Assembly: GCA_023053545.1 (NCBI GenBank)
Contig: JAKZAN010000007.1
Coordinates: 5,766,001 to 5,830,000 of the forward strand
Length of the DNA stretch: 64,000 nucleotides
Source of the DNA: Lepidurus packardi
Lineage: Eukaryota > Arthropoda > Branchiopoda > Notostraca > Triopsidae
Reading direction: 5' to 3'
Numbering within the stretch: the stretch's first letter is position 1; every line of letters begins with the position of its first letter. The position numbers were made by a program, and so were the translations under genes. The notes beneath the pieces are model-generated. The model was not told the DNA's origin. It made no database searches and saw only the letters and a program-made list of their open reading frames with translations. Shown here in pieces: positions 47,059-58,973 of the stretch.

Positions 47059-49977
47059 TTAAGGCAAAGGAACCACGATCTGGACGTAATTGACTGGGAA
47101 AAAACCGGTCTTGCCATCCAAAGAGCCTTCATACCAATTCTCGTCAATTCGGTTAAGCAGAGTAATGGTATCCCCCTCCTATGAAAAAAACCACCCAAAA
47201 ATGAAATTTTCGAACAAATTTAGTTGTAAAAAACAAACAAGAAAACAAACCTTAAACCCTAATTCGCCTGGGTTTTCCGGGTCAAAATCATAGACAGCTT
47301 GGCAGGATGGGGTTTGTCGAACAGGCGTCCGTGCTGGAGAACGAACAGGAGTTGTCGATCCTGCATTTCATCAAATAATCGAGAGAGAAAAGACCCGTCA
47401 CCGAAATAATAATAAAAAAAAAAACTGGCATGCGTGTCTGAAGAGAAACCCCTAACTGATCAACTGTTTACAGTACCTGGGGCAGAAGCTGAAGGTGGGA
47501 ATGCGTCCCATTGTAGATTATTTGGTGTAGGGTTCATAGGAGACGCCACTGGAGTACGTGCTGGATGACCTACGCCTACAAGAATTTTTTAATAAGTCGA
47601 CGTTCTAAATGAAATCATAATCCTTTTAGGAGAAAAAAGCTTGTGTCGCAACAGCAAAGCAAAACAGTGACTCGACGTCAACACGATAAAAGAGTTAACA
47701 TATGACGTAGGATACAGGAAAATGAAGTTGGTTTCGCCCCAAAGCCACGCCCAATCAGATCTGGATAGTAATTAATTAAAAAAGGTGGGAAAAAAGGGAA
47801 ATTGAACTTAAGTCGTATACCGCCGCGTGTTTCCTTGCGGATATTAGACTGTCTGCTTGCTGTTACGACAGATTCGTAGGATGGCGGTTCTTCCCAATTA
47901 TTACCATTGAGCCCGTCACTTGTGTGCAAGTTGAGAGAATCACTACGGCAGGTCAGATTTAGCTCCGTTAATGTCTTCGGTACGAATTCACGCTTTGGAT
48001 TGTTGGCAGCTTCATTACGTCTAGAGAAAATTACAAAGCCACATTAGTAATTCCGTACTGTTGATACGAAATGAATTAGCGTACTTGTCACAAAGTGTTT
48101 CCGTGAGCACTTTCAAAATATCCGTGCACTGCTTGTGGTACTCAAGCAAAGATTCAGAAAAGGATGCCAATTGCGATATTTGTTCAACGTCGTTATCCAA
48201 GATGTTATGCATGCCCATTTGTGCCAAGTGCAACGATTCAGCGAACTTCTCTTCAGCAAGCTTAATTTCTTCTTCAGTCACGGAAGAGCCTGTCAAAAAG
48301 ACAACAAAGGCAAGAGTAGTTTGGGGGATGAGAATGCCTAAACAAAACTGTTAGAAAGCTCGCTTTTCAACACATAGTGCTAGCTCCCTATTCATATAAA
48401 GACAAGCAAGCTTCTCACAAAGCAAAATAAAAAGCCAACAAGCCTTTGTAAGCTCATGTACAGACACACTTTGAGTCGTAAACATACCCAAATGAGAAGG
48501 GGACATAGAACGGCTGGGACTGCCGAAGGGACTGCTCCCAGGCCGTCCTCCTTCAATAACAGCGCAGATTGTAACGTTAATCGTCCAAATGAATAAGTAA
48601 AAAAAAAAAAATTCAACATGAGGTTAATAAGTCAAATTAAAATAATCCATGCCCCGTGCCATGCTGCTGTGCACCTAAATATCACCCAGGGTTAGTACAA
48701 CAGGTATTAAACATACCTGCTAATGTTGGTGAAACATTACGTCAGAGACAAACACATCATGGATCAGCAGCAAGACATATGCAAAAAAATAAAAAAAAAA
48801 CTATTAACGCACGAAAATGTGACTAACGTAGGTTTTCACTGTTAAAGAGTGAGCTGCATACTATTTCTTGTCCCAAAGTAATAACACAGCATCAATTTGC
48901 TTTCATTTTTGTCGTAAAGGTGCAATATCGACTGCTTTAAAACAGAATAACTCAAAAACTTACTTTTGGTTTGCTTGCGTTTTTTACAATCATAGTCCAG
49001 TCGGCGACCATGGAGCTTCTTACGGTGATGCTAAAGCGACAGACATAAGAATTGAATTTTTAAACTTAATTGTATTAGGATTTAATTTTAATTCTCATTT
49101 TAATGTACATTTTTATTAACCTATTATTTAATGTTATTTTTTACATATTTCTTAACGTTACAACTATAGTAGCAAAAAGGATATATAATTACAACTGTAG
49201 TAGGATATAATTATTATTTTAATCCATATTTGTATATCAATTTTATAATATTTTTATTTAATATTGTTCTTTTTACCATAACTTCTTTGAGATCCTTGCT
49301 CTGAAGTTGGTGTAGTGGTTCGAGGAAGTTTTGCTTTACATTATCATCTAGGGAGTATTTGATATCTGCAAGCTGCCTCATTGATTCCCCAGCTTCTACC
49401 AAAGCTTGTCCTATAATGGTTTAATTGATACTTAATCATTAGTTGAAATTAGCCGAATAGCACCATACCAAACACATTCTCGTCTCCTAACTTTCTGCCG
49501 TACGTAGCCATGGCTTCTCCCAAGACGCCTTCAGGCTGGGGGTATGTAGCGGCTTTTGCTTGTCCACTTAGCTTACTAATTCCCTTGACCGCCGCCATTT
49601 TCGCCCGAGCCGTAGGATTTGGTTGCAAATACTCTTTGGTTTTCAACTGCAAATCTTCTACCAGTTCGTATGTGATATCCGTTTTCTACATTTGTATATA
49701 CATATTGTAAAAAAAAAGAAAAATCCTAAGTAGAAAATTTCATTACCCTTTCCATGTCCATAAAGTCATCGTCCAGCTTGGTGCCTTCTGCGGCGCCCAT
49801 CTTCTCCGTGACATACTATAATCAAGAGCCGAACATATATTACATACCCGCAATAAGGTCAAGAAAATACGAAGACTGACATATAGTATGACATGACTAT
49901 TTACTAATCAGGTTTGAGGAATCGATACGAACCTGGTTAGCCTTATTGATCTGTTTCTTGAGCCCAGCAAACGCCAT
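47059..49977 (-). CDS. SH3GL: Endophilin A (BAR and SH3 protein)
   Basis: Exons: 49977-49933, 49815-49747, 49685-49469, 49410-49277, 49030-48964, 48289-48085, 48020-47821, 47569-47477, 47360-47251, 47178-47059; 419 aa. The N-terminus [15 protein letters not shown] is the conserved amphipathic helix H0. The BAR domain covers [31 protein letters not shown] and [16 protein letters not shown] Pro/Ser-rich linker with PPSYE and two xSPARTPV-like repeats follows. The C-terminal SH3 domain reads [19 protein letters not shown]...ENWYEG...FPVNYVQIV. Endophilin bends membranes and recruits dynamin and synaptojanin during endocytosis, notably of synaptic vesicles. The linker is longer than in the 352-368-aa human proteins. 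An extra in-frame exon at 48550-48488 may be alternatively included. Confidence 0.9.
48488..48550 (-). CDS. SH3GL: Possible alternative 63-bp exon of endophilin
   Basis: Within the 675-bp intron between the fifth and sixth coding exons, a segment bounded by an acceptor-like gaag and a strong donor (gtatgt) is open in the required frame. Its phases fit both neighbours, so inclusion adds 21 residues: [21 protein letters not shown] and a Gly shared with the next exon. The added piece is Ser/Pro/Arg-rich and would fall between BAR helices. Confidence 0.5.
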
Positions 49978-52900
49978 GATTAGTTATTATAATATCTGCC
50001 GACACGAAATCCAAAAGTAGGTTAATACAACCAGATGCTTCGTTGCCCGCTTCTGAAATAGACAAGGAAAGCAGAAAACACCAAAATCAATAAAACGCTT
50101 GTCAATATACTACACTAATCAAGTCACAAGCATGTTTTCTATTCAAAATAGCTCTCGAAAAAGCTGTGCACTGCAGCGTATATTGAAGACAAACGCGAAA
50201 CGTACACCATAGATTTTTTTGCACCAACTTTAACAAGTTCTAAAATTCAATTCGCTTAAAACCGAAATCCCAAAAGAGCTTCACGTATCGCGACGACCAG
50301 AGAGAGAGAGAGCCGTAAGAACCAATGAAGCTTCGATCTAATTTACAAAACCGAATGTCCTGTATCTACATAGAGACGTCAAACTCGGCTAAACAGTTCT
50401 GCAGCTCGCAGTTGGGACTTACCCAACGACCGTTTCTTACTGAATTTTTGCCCACACTCCAGCACAGCTTCTCTCCAAATCAATAAGTTAGCTACCCAAG
50501 AAGCTGCGAAAGAAGGTCAAGGGTTACTGCACACGTCATTAGCATCCTCCCCCACACCGACGGCCGGAATTCGCCAACTAATTATGAAACAATTTTTGCT
50601 ACATAACCCGAATACCTTAGTAGCTGGGCGAAGCCCTATTACTATGCTTACGCGGAACACTTCTCCTCCTCTGATTCGATTATCGGACTAGAAATATCAT
50701 TTTTTTTCTCTCCACAAAAGCCAACACGTCATGGACACTTTACAGAGGAAACTCTTAACGATAAACCGCGAAAAGGCTCAACACAAAATACGCAGATAAA
50801 AGAGCAGTCAGACGAGATCGTAGCTTATAGTTGTTGTAGTAAACAACTCGTTCGTTATTTGCCGATAAAAAGCCAAAGCTATGAAGAAAAAGGCAAGGAC
50901 GCAAGACAGTGCCGTTCCTTGCTTAGAAGGGAAACCTGGCCAAACGCGCGTGGATCGATCACACCGTAGCAGCTGTCCTAGCTATGCAGTGTTTAGCCTA
51001 GTTAAATAATAACGAGCTGAAAAGGACTGTCCATGACGCGTTTATAACCGACATTGCATGCAAACCAATTACCTATAGTACTTTTGATGATATGCGAATT
51101 TTCGAATTTTCAAAGACGGTTGCGATCATGCGACTAACCGATGGTAGTCGGTAAAACACGTTGTAGTAACTCGAAATCAAGGTTAATTTAAACCTCAAAC
51201 ACTATTTATTGGGTTCCAGCTAAATCGAGCTTGGAGCTTGAAATGTATCACACTGCTGCACTGCGCCAAGGGGGCCCCCTTAGAGATTCATACGAGGGAG
51301 GTCTACTCTGCCTGCCGAGTCCACGACTCGGATTCTAAGCTCGACAAACGTAATGGCGATACGGGATGGAGACAAAATATCTGCGCATGAGCTTCATGCT
51401 GAATCGAAGCTAGACCGAGAAGAACGTGAAACGAGGGGGCGGACGTCGCACGCGTCAATAATGCAAGCTGCATAGCTTTTGTTAGAGGACGCAATTGTCG
51501 TCTAAGCAAAACAAATCTCGCATACGGAAAAAAACATAATAATATAGCTGGGAAACTGATGAATTTTGCAAGTCAATTTTTTCCGAGTCGTACGATTAAT
51601 CAATAGACAAGTATAGTGGGATATGACGGCCTATCTACAAGGAAAAAAAGCTTGACAATCGACAATTGTGGGTGAGAATTCCCACGAATAATTGCGGTAA
51701 ACGTGTCCGCGTCCCTGGGCTAACCTCACAGTCAACGCCAAAGCGAACGGTTAATGCGGTCAGATATTTATCGGCTAAGGCAAATATCCCATAAATAGGA
51801 GGCACGAAAAAGGACTTATGCACACTTTCTTCTTGACCGTAAAACTGTATATTACGTAAAAAACAATCGATATAACGATAATCTTTTCTACATTTTATAT
51901 CTACGCTGCTTCGTCTCTCAGTTCATTTTAAGTGAACAAACGAAGAAGCTGGCCTTATTTAAGCACAGAGCAGAAAAATATGTCTACAGGTCTTCCCTTA
52001 AAAGGAGGCTGTAATAAAGAAAGCCTTACAAGGAAGGCTTCTTGCCGATTCCCCGAACCCTTAGCTCAGTTCTTGCCTCATGGTAAATGTTCCAAGTAGA
52101 CCAAGGTCATGCTAACATACGAGGTGAAGCACACCACCTAATGCACCACAAATTTGATTACACTTTACCTCACCAACATATGCGTATACATTTTAGAAAC
52201 ATCCTTAGTGCAAGAAATATTTACTGGTTTAGAATGCTATACCATACGGCTTTTTTGGGAATATGATGACGGTAGCACTATAGCAGTGGCTTTGAAACTT
52301 TTTGGTTTTAATTTAACGCTTTTCTTTACTGAATTAACTGAAAGAAAACCTTAGTGTATCTAACAATGGTAAGTTGTACTTACCACGAAACTCGACACAA
52401 CTTTGGTTCGTATTATTTCCTGTGCTAGGATCGTTTTTATTTTATTTAGCCGATTGCGGATAGGCGATAGGAAGGATAATATGTAGTTCCACTTCCTAGG
52501 AAGAAAGTCTCAATTTGGCTCAAACAAATATATAGTGATTAGAATTATACATACGTATAAAAAAAACTGTGTCACTTACTGTGATAGAATATTTACAAGA
52601 AACTGTTTAAACTATAAGAAAAATTGCACACGATCAAACCACCCAAACAGCACCATGACATCATAGAGATGGCGCTTCTGCAAGGTTTTGACAGTTACTG
52701 AATATAGTACAAAGATGTATTACTAGGTGGCGTTTAAGGTTGCTTTCTAGAAAAAAATTAATTAAGAAATATAATTACTACCACCCAAAAAATAAACAGG
52801 GGTTTAGAGCAGTGCTGTTCAGTGTCAGACACGAGTTTTGTAAAAATTTAAAGTAACATTTTCTTCCTGGCCAGCTTTGATGAGGTACCGTAATAATATT

Positions 52901-53500
52901 ATCTAGATTATTAAACTTTATTAAATTAATAAGTTAACTTATTTTGACTTCTTTAGTTTATATAATTTTTTATTATATTAAATAATATTGTATACTATTT
53001 GATATTAACGTAAATTATATTAATATTATTTTATCTTTGTATTATTCAAAAGGTGGTTACATAAGCACAAACGGAAACAAGCTAAAACATGTAGTTAGGT
53101 ACCCATGTATTAAGCTAACCATGCGAAAAACCCGAACCGCGAAAAGAAACCCTCGGTAACACAGTCTGTATGCGTATGAACGTGATACTCTTCGTGATAC
53201 CCTTTAACTGTTATATAAAGAGCTACAGAGACTTGTTTATACATTTGTATGACCTTTACGACATCCTGGGAGTTAGATTTTTATCCGGTTTAACAAAACG
53301 GCAAAAAGGAACCATTTATTCTTCCAATCTGTAAGGCAATAGAAAACGAAATTCAAACTGTTCAAACCCTTCAATCTCACAAAAGAAATTTCGTAAGCTT
53401 GACAAAATTTAGAGTGTAAATGTGCTTGGCATCGATGTATTAGGCAATCCTGGTACTCATTGTCAAGAAACTAAAGTATTGCCAATACAAGCATGCAAGA
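49978..53500. other. Gene-poor region upstream of endophilin
   Basis: No recognisable protein or RNA gene on either strand. A short GA run lies near 50298. AT-rich stretches occupy 52900-53050. Non-coding first exons of endophilin could lie here, but the sequence alone does not identify them. Confidence 0.4.
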
Positions 53501-53537
53501 CGGTACTGCAGTAAGTACCAAATCTTTACACGTCTTG

Positions 53538-54009
53538 TGAACGGGAGGTTAGACACGAAAATATTAGACACGCCTTATCTTATGAAAGTACTTGAGATAA
53601 ATAGGCGACCCTTTTTGAACTAAGAGCAACTAGTTAAACCGCTAAAACAGCCGAGGTCAAAGCCGACTTTTTTGTTAATTAACCGACTCCCAAAATAGTC
53701 GGATTCGGCTTGGGTCTGAAAGACGAGGTTCCTGCTTACGGTCTCAGTGGACCTCCCGAAGAGTCTTATTCTTCTCCACTGTCTACCTACGCTACTTGTG
53801 TGTTCCGCTTGGACTGAAACAAGTCCCTAGTGATGCGGATAGGATTCGTAATGAGGATGGATGGAACGCCCAACTTGAAATATTAGCCCTTTACAATGAA
53901 GAAATTCTGTAACGCGACTTTTCTTGGTATGAACAGGAGATTAGACGTGAGGATATTAGACACGCCCCATCTTATGAAAGTATTTTAGATTTGAGAAAAA
54001 TCGGCGACC
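53538..54009. repeat. Diverged direct repeat pair
   Basis: Copies at about 53538-53610 and 53930-54009 share tgaac-ggag-ttagac, atattagacacgcc and atcttatgaaagta, then ggcgacc, in the same order and orientation. They look like two old copies of a repeat, roughly 390 bp apart. Confidence 0.7.
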
Positions 54010-55244
54010 ACTATATACACACAGACAGATCAAACAGAAAGAACGAGACGAATTCTATCAAAGGCGGACGATTTCACGTTCTCGGAATAAATTGAAAAGC
54101 GAAAGGAATGGCCAGTGAAAGCGCAGCTTCCGAGGAATCTTCTCCATTCAATTGGCTTGGTCATTGCCCATTGTTCCAGTCCGGAAGGCCATGAAGTAAG
54201 ACATTTCATCAGCGATTCAATCCTAACTAAAAAGAAAACATTCAAAAAAATACATAAAATGTGAAGAAAGAATGGCCAAGCGTTACGCATAAGAGAAGCA
54301 ATTAACTTAAAAGCTGTATATTTTCCCTCTGTTCAAATTAAATTCTTGTTTATAGACACGTGTAACCTTTCACATGTGTCAAGTAAAGCTAATGCACAGA
54401 TCCCCGGAGGAAAGAGAAAAGGAAGGCTTACTAGGACTAGGAACATGATTTACAAGAATAATAACCAGGAGTTGATGCTAGGTTCGAAAAGGGAAACAGC
54501 AGAGAAGGGGTAGCTCAAGCGTTCCGACTAATTACGCTAGAAAACGCGACGTCCTGAGACGTCGCCTTTGACTCGTCGCAGTCATCAACTCATTCGCAAC
54601 TCTATGTCTGAGCTTGCTAATATTCTTCGAACGGACTCGAGCACATCTGAAGACCGTGACTCAACTACTTTATCAGTTACAGAACTCTTAGTAAGTAGAC
54701 GGCGAAGCTTTTAAGAAAAAGGATAATTTTCATTTTATCCATTTTGTCTATTTATCTCAGGCCAACTGAGACTCTGGATTTCTTGCATTATCTTATAACC
54801 TTTCCTGCAAGCAATTTGCGTCGTAGACTGCACAAAGCAAAACAAAAAATTCCACGGATGAATTCAACACGTAAGCGATAGCTTATAAAGAGCACTGTTT
54901 TTGTCCACATGCAGCTTGAAAACTGGGTCTCGGAGCGGTCGTTGAAGTCTGGCGTGACGATGGCGCTGCAAATGGCCGATGCAACTCTCCAGTACAGATT
55001 ATGAAGCAGAGGAAAGGAAAAAAGCAAAACTGGCCAGGGGCACAGATTGCAGATTCCCACTTCAGCGCCCAATGCGAGTCGTCGGCGAACGACTGTCTGC
55101 TGTAACATCAGCGCTTGGCAAGGAAAGAGAAGGAAACAATTAGCAATTCTAACCAAGTGTTTGCCAACCCTGAAATTTCCTAGGTTATGAAGTTAGCAGA
55201 ACCACAAATTTTCCCAATTAAAGTAACCAAGTTATGTCAAACTT
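54010..55244. other. No gene seen
   Basis: Short open frames overlap on both strands without domains or splice partners. Confidence 0.4.
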
Positions 55245-55362
55245 GTTCTGCACTCTGCGAAGTACAGAGTACTGTTCTGCAGTACAGGGTACATTTCTGC
55301 AGTGTAAAGTACAGAGTACAGTTCTGCAATACAAAGTGCAGTTCGAAGTATAGTTCTGCAGT
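55245..55362. repeat. Degenerate tandem repeat (about 20-27 bp units)
   Basis: Successive imperfect units of the type agtacagagtacagttctgc fill this stretch, each ending in ttctgcag or a close variant. The short open frame across it is a by-product of the repeat. Confidence 0.75.
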
Positions 55363-58300
55363 CTGCCAAGGGATGGCACAGTTATAGAGTTATAGTTAAC
55401 AGTTAAACCTTCTCTTGAGCAGTTTGATTGTAATCCATCCCGGCTGACTAGTTCCTGCTTCTCGCAACACCGTCACTTTCTCAGGCTGTCCTACAGGGCT
55501 ATGCCACCAAAACACAGTTTGTATTCCACGAAACACCGACATGATTTTGTTCTCCAGGTCTTGGGCGTGCTACAATGAAAGAACAAGTAGAGAGGCTGGG
55601 GTGGATGGGGGAAAAGAAAGTCCCGAAGCCATAAGGCTGCCGTAAGGTGGGTAAGGCACTTCTATGGCTCTGAAGCTTTGGGTGTTGGTTGGAGGAATCC
55701 AAAGCGAAGGGTATATTGCCATGGTCTCGAATTTACGGTCGGTCACTAAGCGGCTTGATGAGCTAGAGCTCGGAAATCGTTATATATGGCAGCCTATATA
55801 CCTTCCGCGCTAAACGTGCGCTCACTTCAGGTCGTCGCCTTCCCCAACAACTTCCATGAAGTCCAAGGTGGTTCATTTTAAGTTTTCGACCAACGCAAAG
55901 CATGTGATGGTGCAATTTGCCTAGCAAGCTATTATACATCCAACTAATTATAAATACGAAACACGATTCTATCATACAATGAATGTCCCTTGGCGTTGCG
56001 AGTATAACGAGAGGCTTCCCTGAACTTCAACTAAACGTTAATCCTAGGCCTTGGTCTCCCGTCTATACTTAGGCCATTAAAATCTCAATTGGGGGAATAA
56101 AATAAAATAAAATGGAGCACGCCAACCAAGGATTTGCTGGTAAGTTTGGGTCAATACCGTTTTATCGCTTATTTCTGCAGGCCCCACGAATTTGACAGGA
56201 CGCCCACCCATTATAGGCTTGTCAGCGTTTGAGACGAATGTGGCGTCGAGGGGGTTAAAGAGCCCTGTTCTAAAAGTCGGAAGTCGATGAGCCACGGTGC
56301 ACAAAAACCTAGTGTTGGCTTGAACCGGAATACAAAAGGGGCAAAAACATTTGGTTACGAAGAAGAGCTTATGTGCTAAATCCTAGAACTCTAGAATATC
56401 CTGCTGTCCGTACTGCTATCACGAAAATTCCGTCAGAAAGTTATTCCAGCATTGCAGGCTCCTCACTGAAATATATAGCACGACTTGCCCTTAATTCAGA
56501 AGACCAAAAGCGTACAATTCTGTGCTAAACACCTTCAGAACTTCTCAAGTCCGTGGACACATCGAATACAGTTATACTATGGATGCAAATTTGACCCAAG
56601 TGCAAAAACAAGAATAACGCAATCACTTAAAGGTAAAAAAGCCATGTTACCGAGCATGTCGCCGTATCTCCAATTGCGCATGAGTCGGTCCTGGCACGCG
56701 CAAGTTACATACGCTTCGGCAAGTGTTATCCGAACGTCAAGTTGGCGGAATTCAGTATCCGAGCGTACGTCGCGTGCACAACTTCAAACAACCCATGAAT
56801 CTTGTGGTCGTAAAGCAAAACTCAGGCTTACATGAACGCACCTCGCAATAGAATTATGCCATGCGACTTCCAAACCCCTAGAGTCGAAATTCTTTGACGT
56901 AGATGTGACAGGTTATAAAAGAAGTTGGTAGAGTGAAGTTTATTACATTTTATTTCGTGAGCCGGTATATAGCGTGACTTGAAATTAGTGGCGTGACAGA
57001 AGCCATCGCGAACAACCTAACCAGTTGCTTGGTAGTATAAGCCAAGGACTGTTGGTTTGTGCACCAGCTAACGTGATCAAAAGGTGTTGCCCCAAACTCG
57101 TACACAATCTCAACCAAAAGACGCAGGTGAAGACAAAAGTCTGCTTGACATTTCTGTTCTGATCTGGCCTCTTGCAAGAATTGGACAGTTTACCACTTAA
57201 AGACGAAAAAAAAAAATAATACTCCAGGGAACTAGGAAAGCCCATGCTGGGTATTGAAATTGTCCAGAAAAAAAACGGATTGACGCAAATGCTGTTGGAA
57301 GTAAAGGCGATCTGCTGACGTCAGGAAGTGAAGTCAATCTTGGTAAACTGTGCGAACTAACCCGCACTATATATTTATTACCCACTATTCGTGTTGGCGG
57401 ATCAAGCTGATATATGTTACGTTAGCATCAAACTGTTCCAACATCACCAAGTGAGAACTTCCTCGCAAAGTATCTAATAGACTTGGACGGTAGACATGTC
57501 TAGGTACTTGAGTTACTGCGCTTTGCTATTCACTTGTCGGATTATATGGATGGCATGCATACCAGGAAGCATGTGGAGCTGCTTCTTATTCATTGGTAAG
57601 TAATAATTCGACAGTCCGTAGTTGTTCTACCTGGCCCAAACGAAAGCAAACCAACCCCACAGTAAGACTGCGCGTCGCGAGCAGAAACAACATGCATTTG
57701 GTTACTGTTCATAATTCATTGTTGCGTCACTGCGTCTTTGACAAGGTAGGGCGTTACTACGCCCTTATCTGAGCCGCGTTCGTTTTGACGAAAGTTTAAA
57801 TCGACTTAAAAGTCTACCGCAAGACTTGCGCTTATAAGTGTTCGAGACGGGTAAACTTTGGGCTCATAAGCGTTTAATTTAGCTAGTTTTTAGCTAATTG
57901 ACTTTTGAAGGTCGACTTTTAGTTTTTGGTTTCAAGTCAGGCAAGTCTATAACGGGACTCATGTTCCTAGACTTAAACTTTGCCCCGCCCCCTTGTTTAT
58001 TATTGCGTAGGTGTTTACTCTACGGATGCCTAAAATTAGTGGGGGCTTTTTAAGAATATTTTATTTCTAACACAATTCAGTTTTTTGAAGAAAAACGCCT
58101 TTAGTTTTTAGTTTTAGGCAGGATAGTAAGCTCTTAGCGGGTTATTATCTTATTGTCTCTGAAGAGCTATGAAGAAAAGCGTCATCTCCATGGGCAATGT
58201 TTCCTCAAAGTTCCCATCAGGAAGTTACAGAGAAGTGCAAAGAAAGTCGCCAGCACCGGAAACTTTTCCCGCGACGAGAACTAGTGATAGACTGTACCAT

Positions 58301-58929
58301 GTTAACCCTGGAAAATATGTAACCTTCACGTTAAAACCAACTGTCGAACAACCCAGAACAATGATTAATATGATTAATACTACACTAGCCCTTGTCGTTT
58401 GTTATTAACAAATGAATAAAAAAAACTAGTATACCAGAATCCTTCACCGCTTCTACGCTAAAGAAAAGAACATGATCAAGATCCAACTTTGGTCTCATTC
58501 AACCTACGTCGCTGTCCCTTGAGGAGCATTTCGTTTCTACAAGGAAGGATGGGGAGTAGGAGGGTTAGGAGAAGAGTAACTTTATGTACTAGCACAAATG
58601 TGCCGCAACGAGAAGAAAGGAGGTAGAAATATTAGCGCCACTGACATTCAGGAGTAATACGGTTAGCATTAACAGTAACTCCATTTATGACATTTCTTTG
58701 CGGCCAATCAATTCACAGTTGCCACGTGTTACGGTATCACGATAGTCATTGTTGAAGGAATGATACCTTATTGGTATATTATAGTCATCCGTTGCGTTCT
58801 TCATTCTTTGACAGAATTGGTAGGTATAAGAGTATCAGAAATGTGCCCAGTCAGATAAACGTTCGCAGTAAGAGCTATTCCGCTCCAAAACGCACATCAA
58901 GGCAACACAAGTGATTCCCAACTTCTTGT
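55363..58929. other. No gene seen
   Basis: The longest frame here (56485-56835, plus strand) encodes a Ser/Arg-rich product with no recognisable domain and no conserved splice context. I do not consider it supported. Confidence 0.4.
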
Positions 58930-58973
58930 ACAAAATGACAACCCTGTCATTTAAGACAGGGTTGTCATTTTGT
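58930..58973. repeat. Perfect 19-bp inverted repeat (hairpin)
   Basis: The arms 58930-58948 and 58955-58973 (acaaaatgacaaccctgtc and its exact complement) are separated by a 6-base loop, atttaa. Nothing coding lies nearby. It could be a foldback element end, a small-RNA precursor or a chance palindrome. Confidence 0.85.

Noticed and set aside
53700..53840. A reverse-transcriptase-like fragment between the direct repeats
   Set aside because: Only a few residues in a broken frame look similar, which is too little to support a retroelement.
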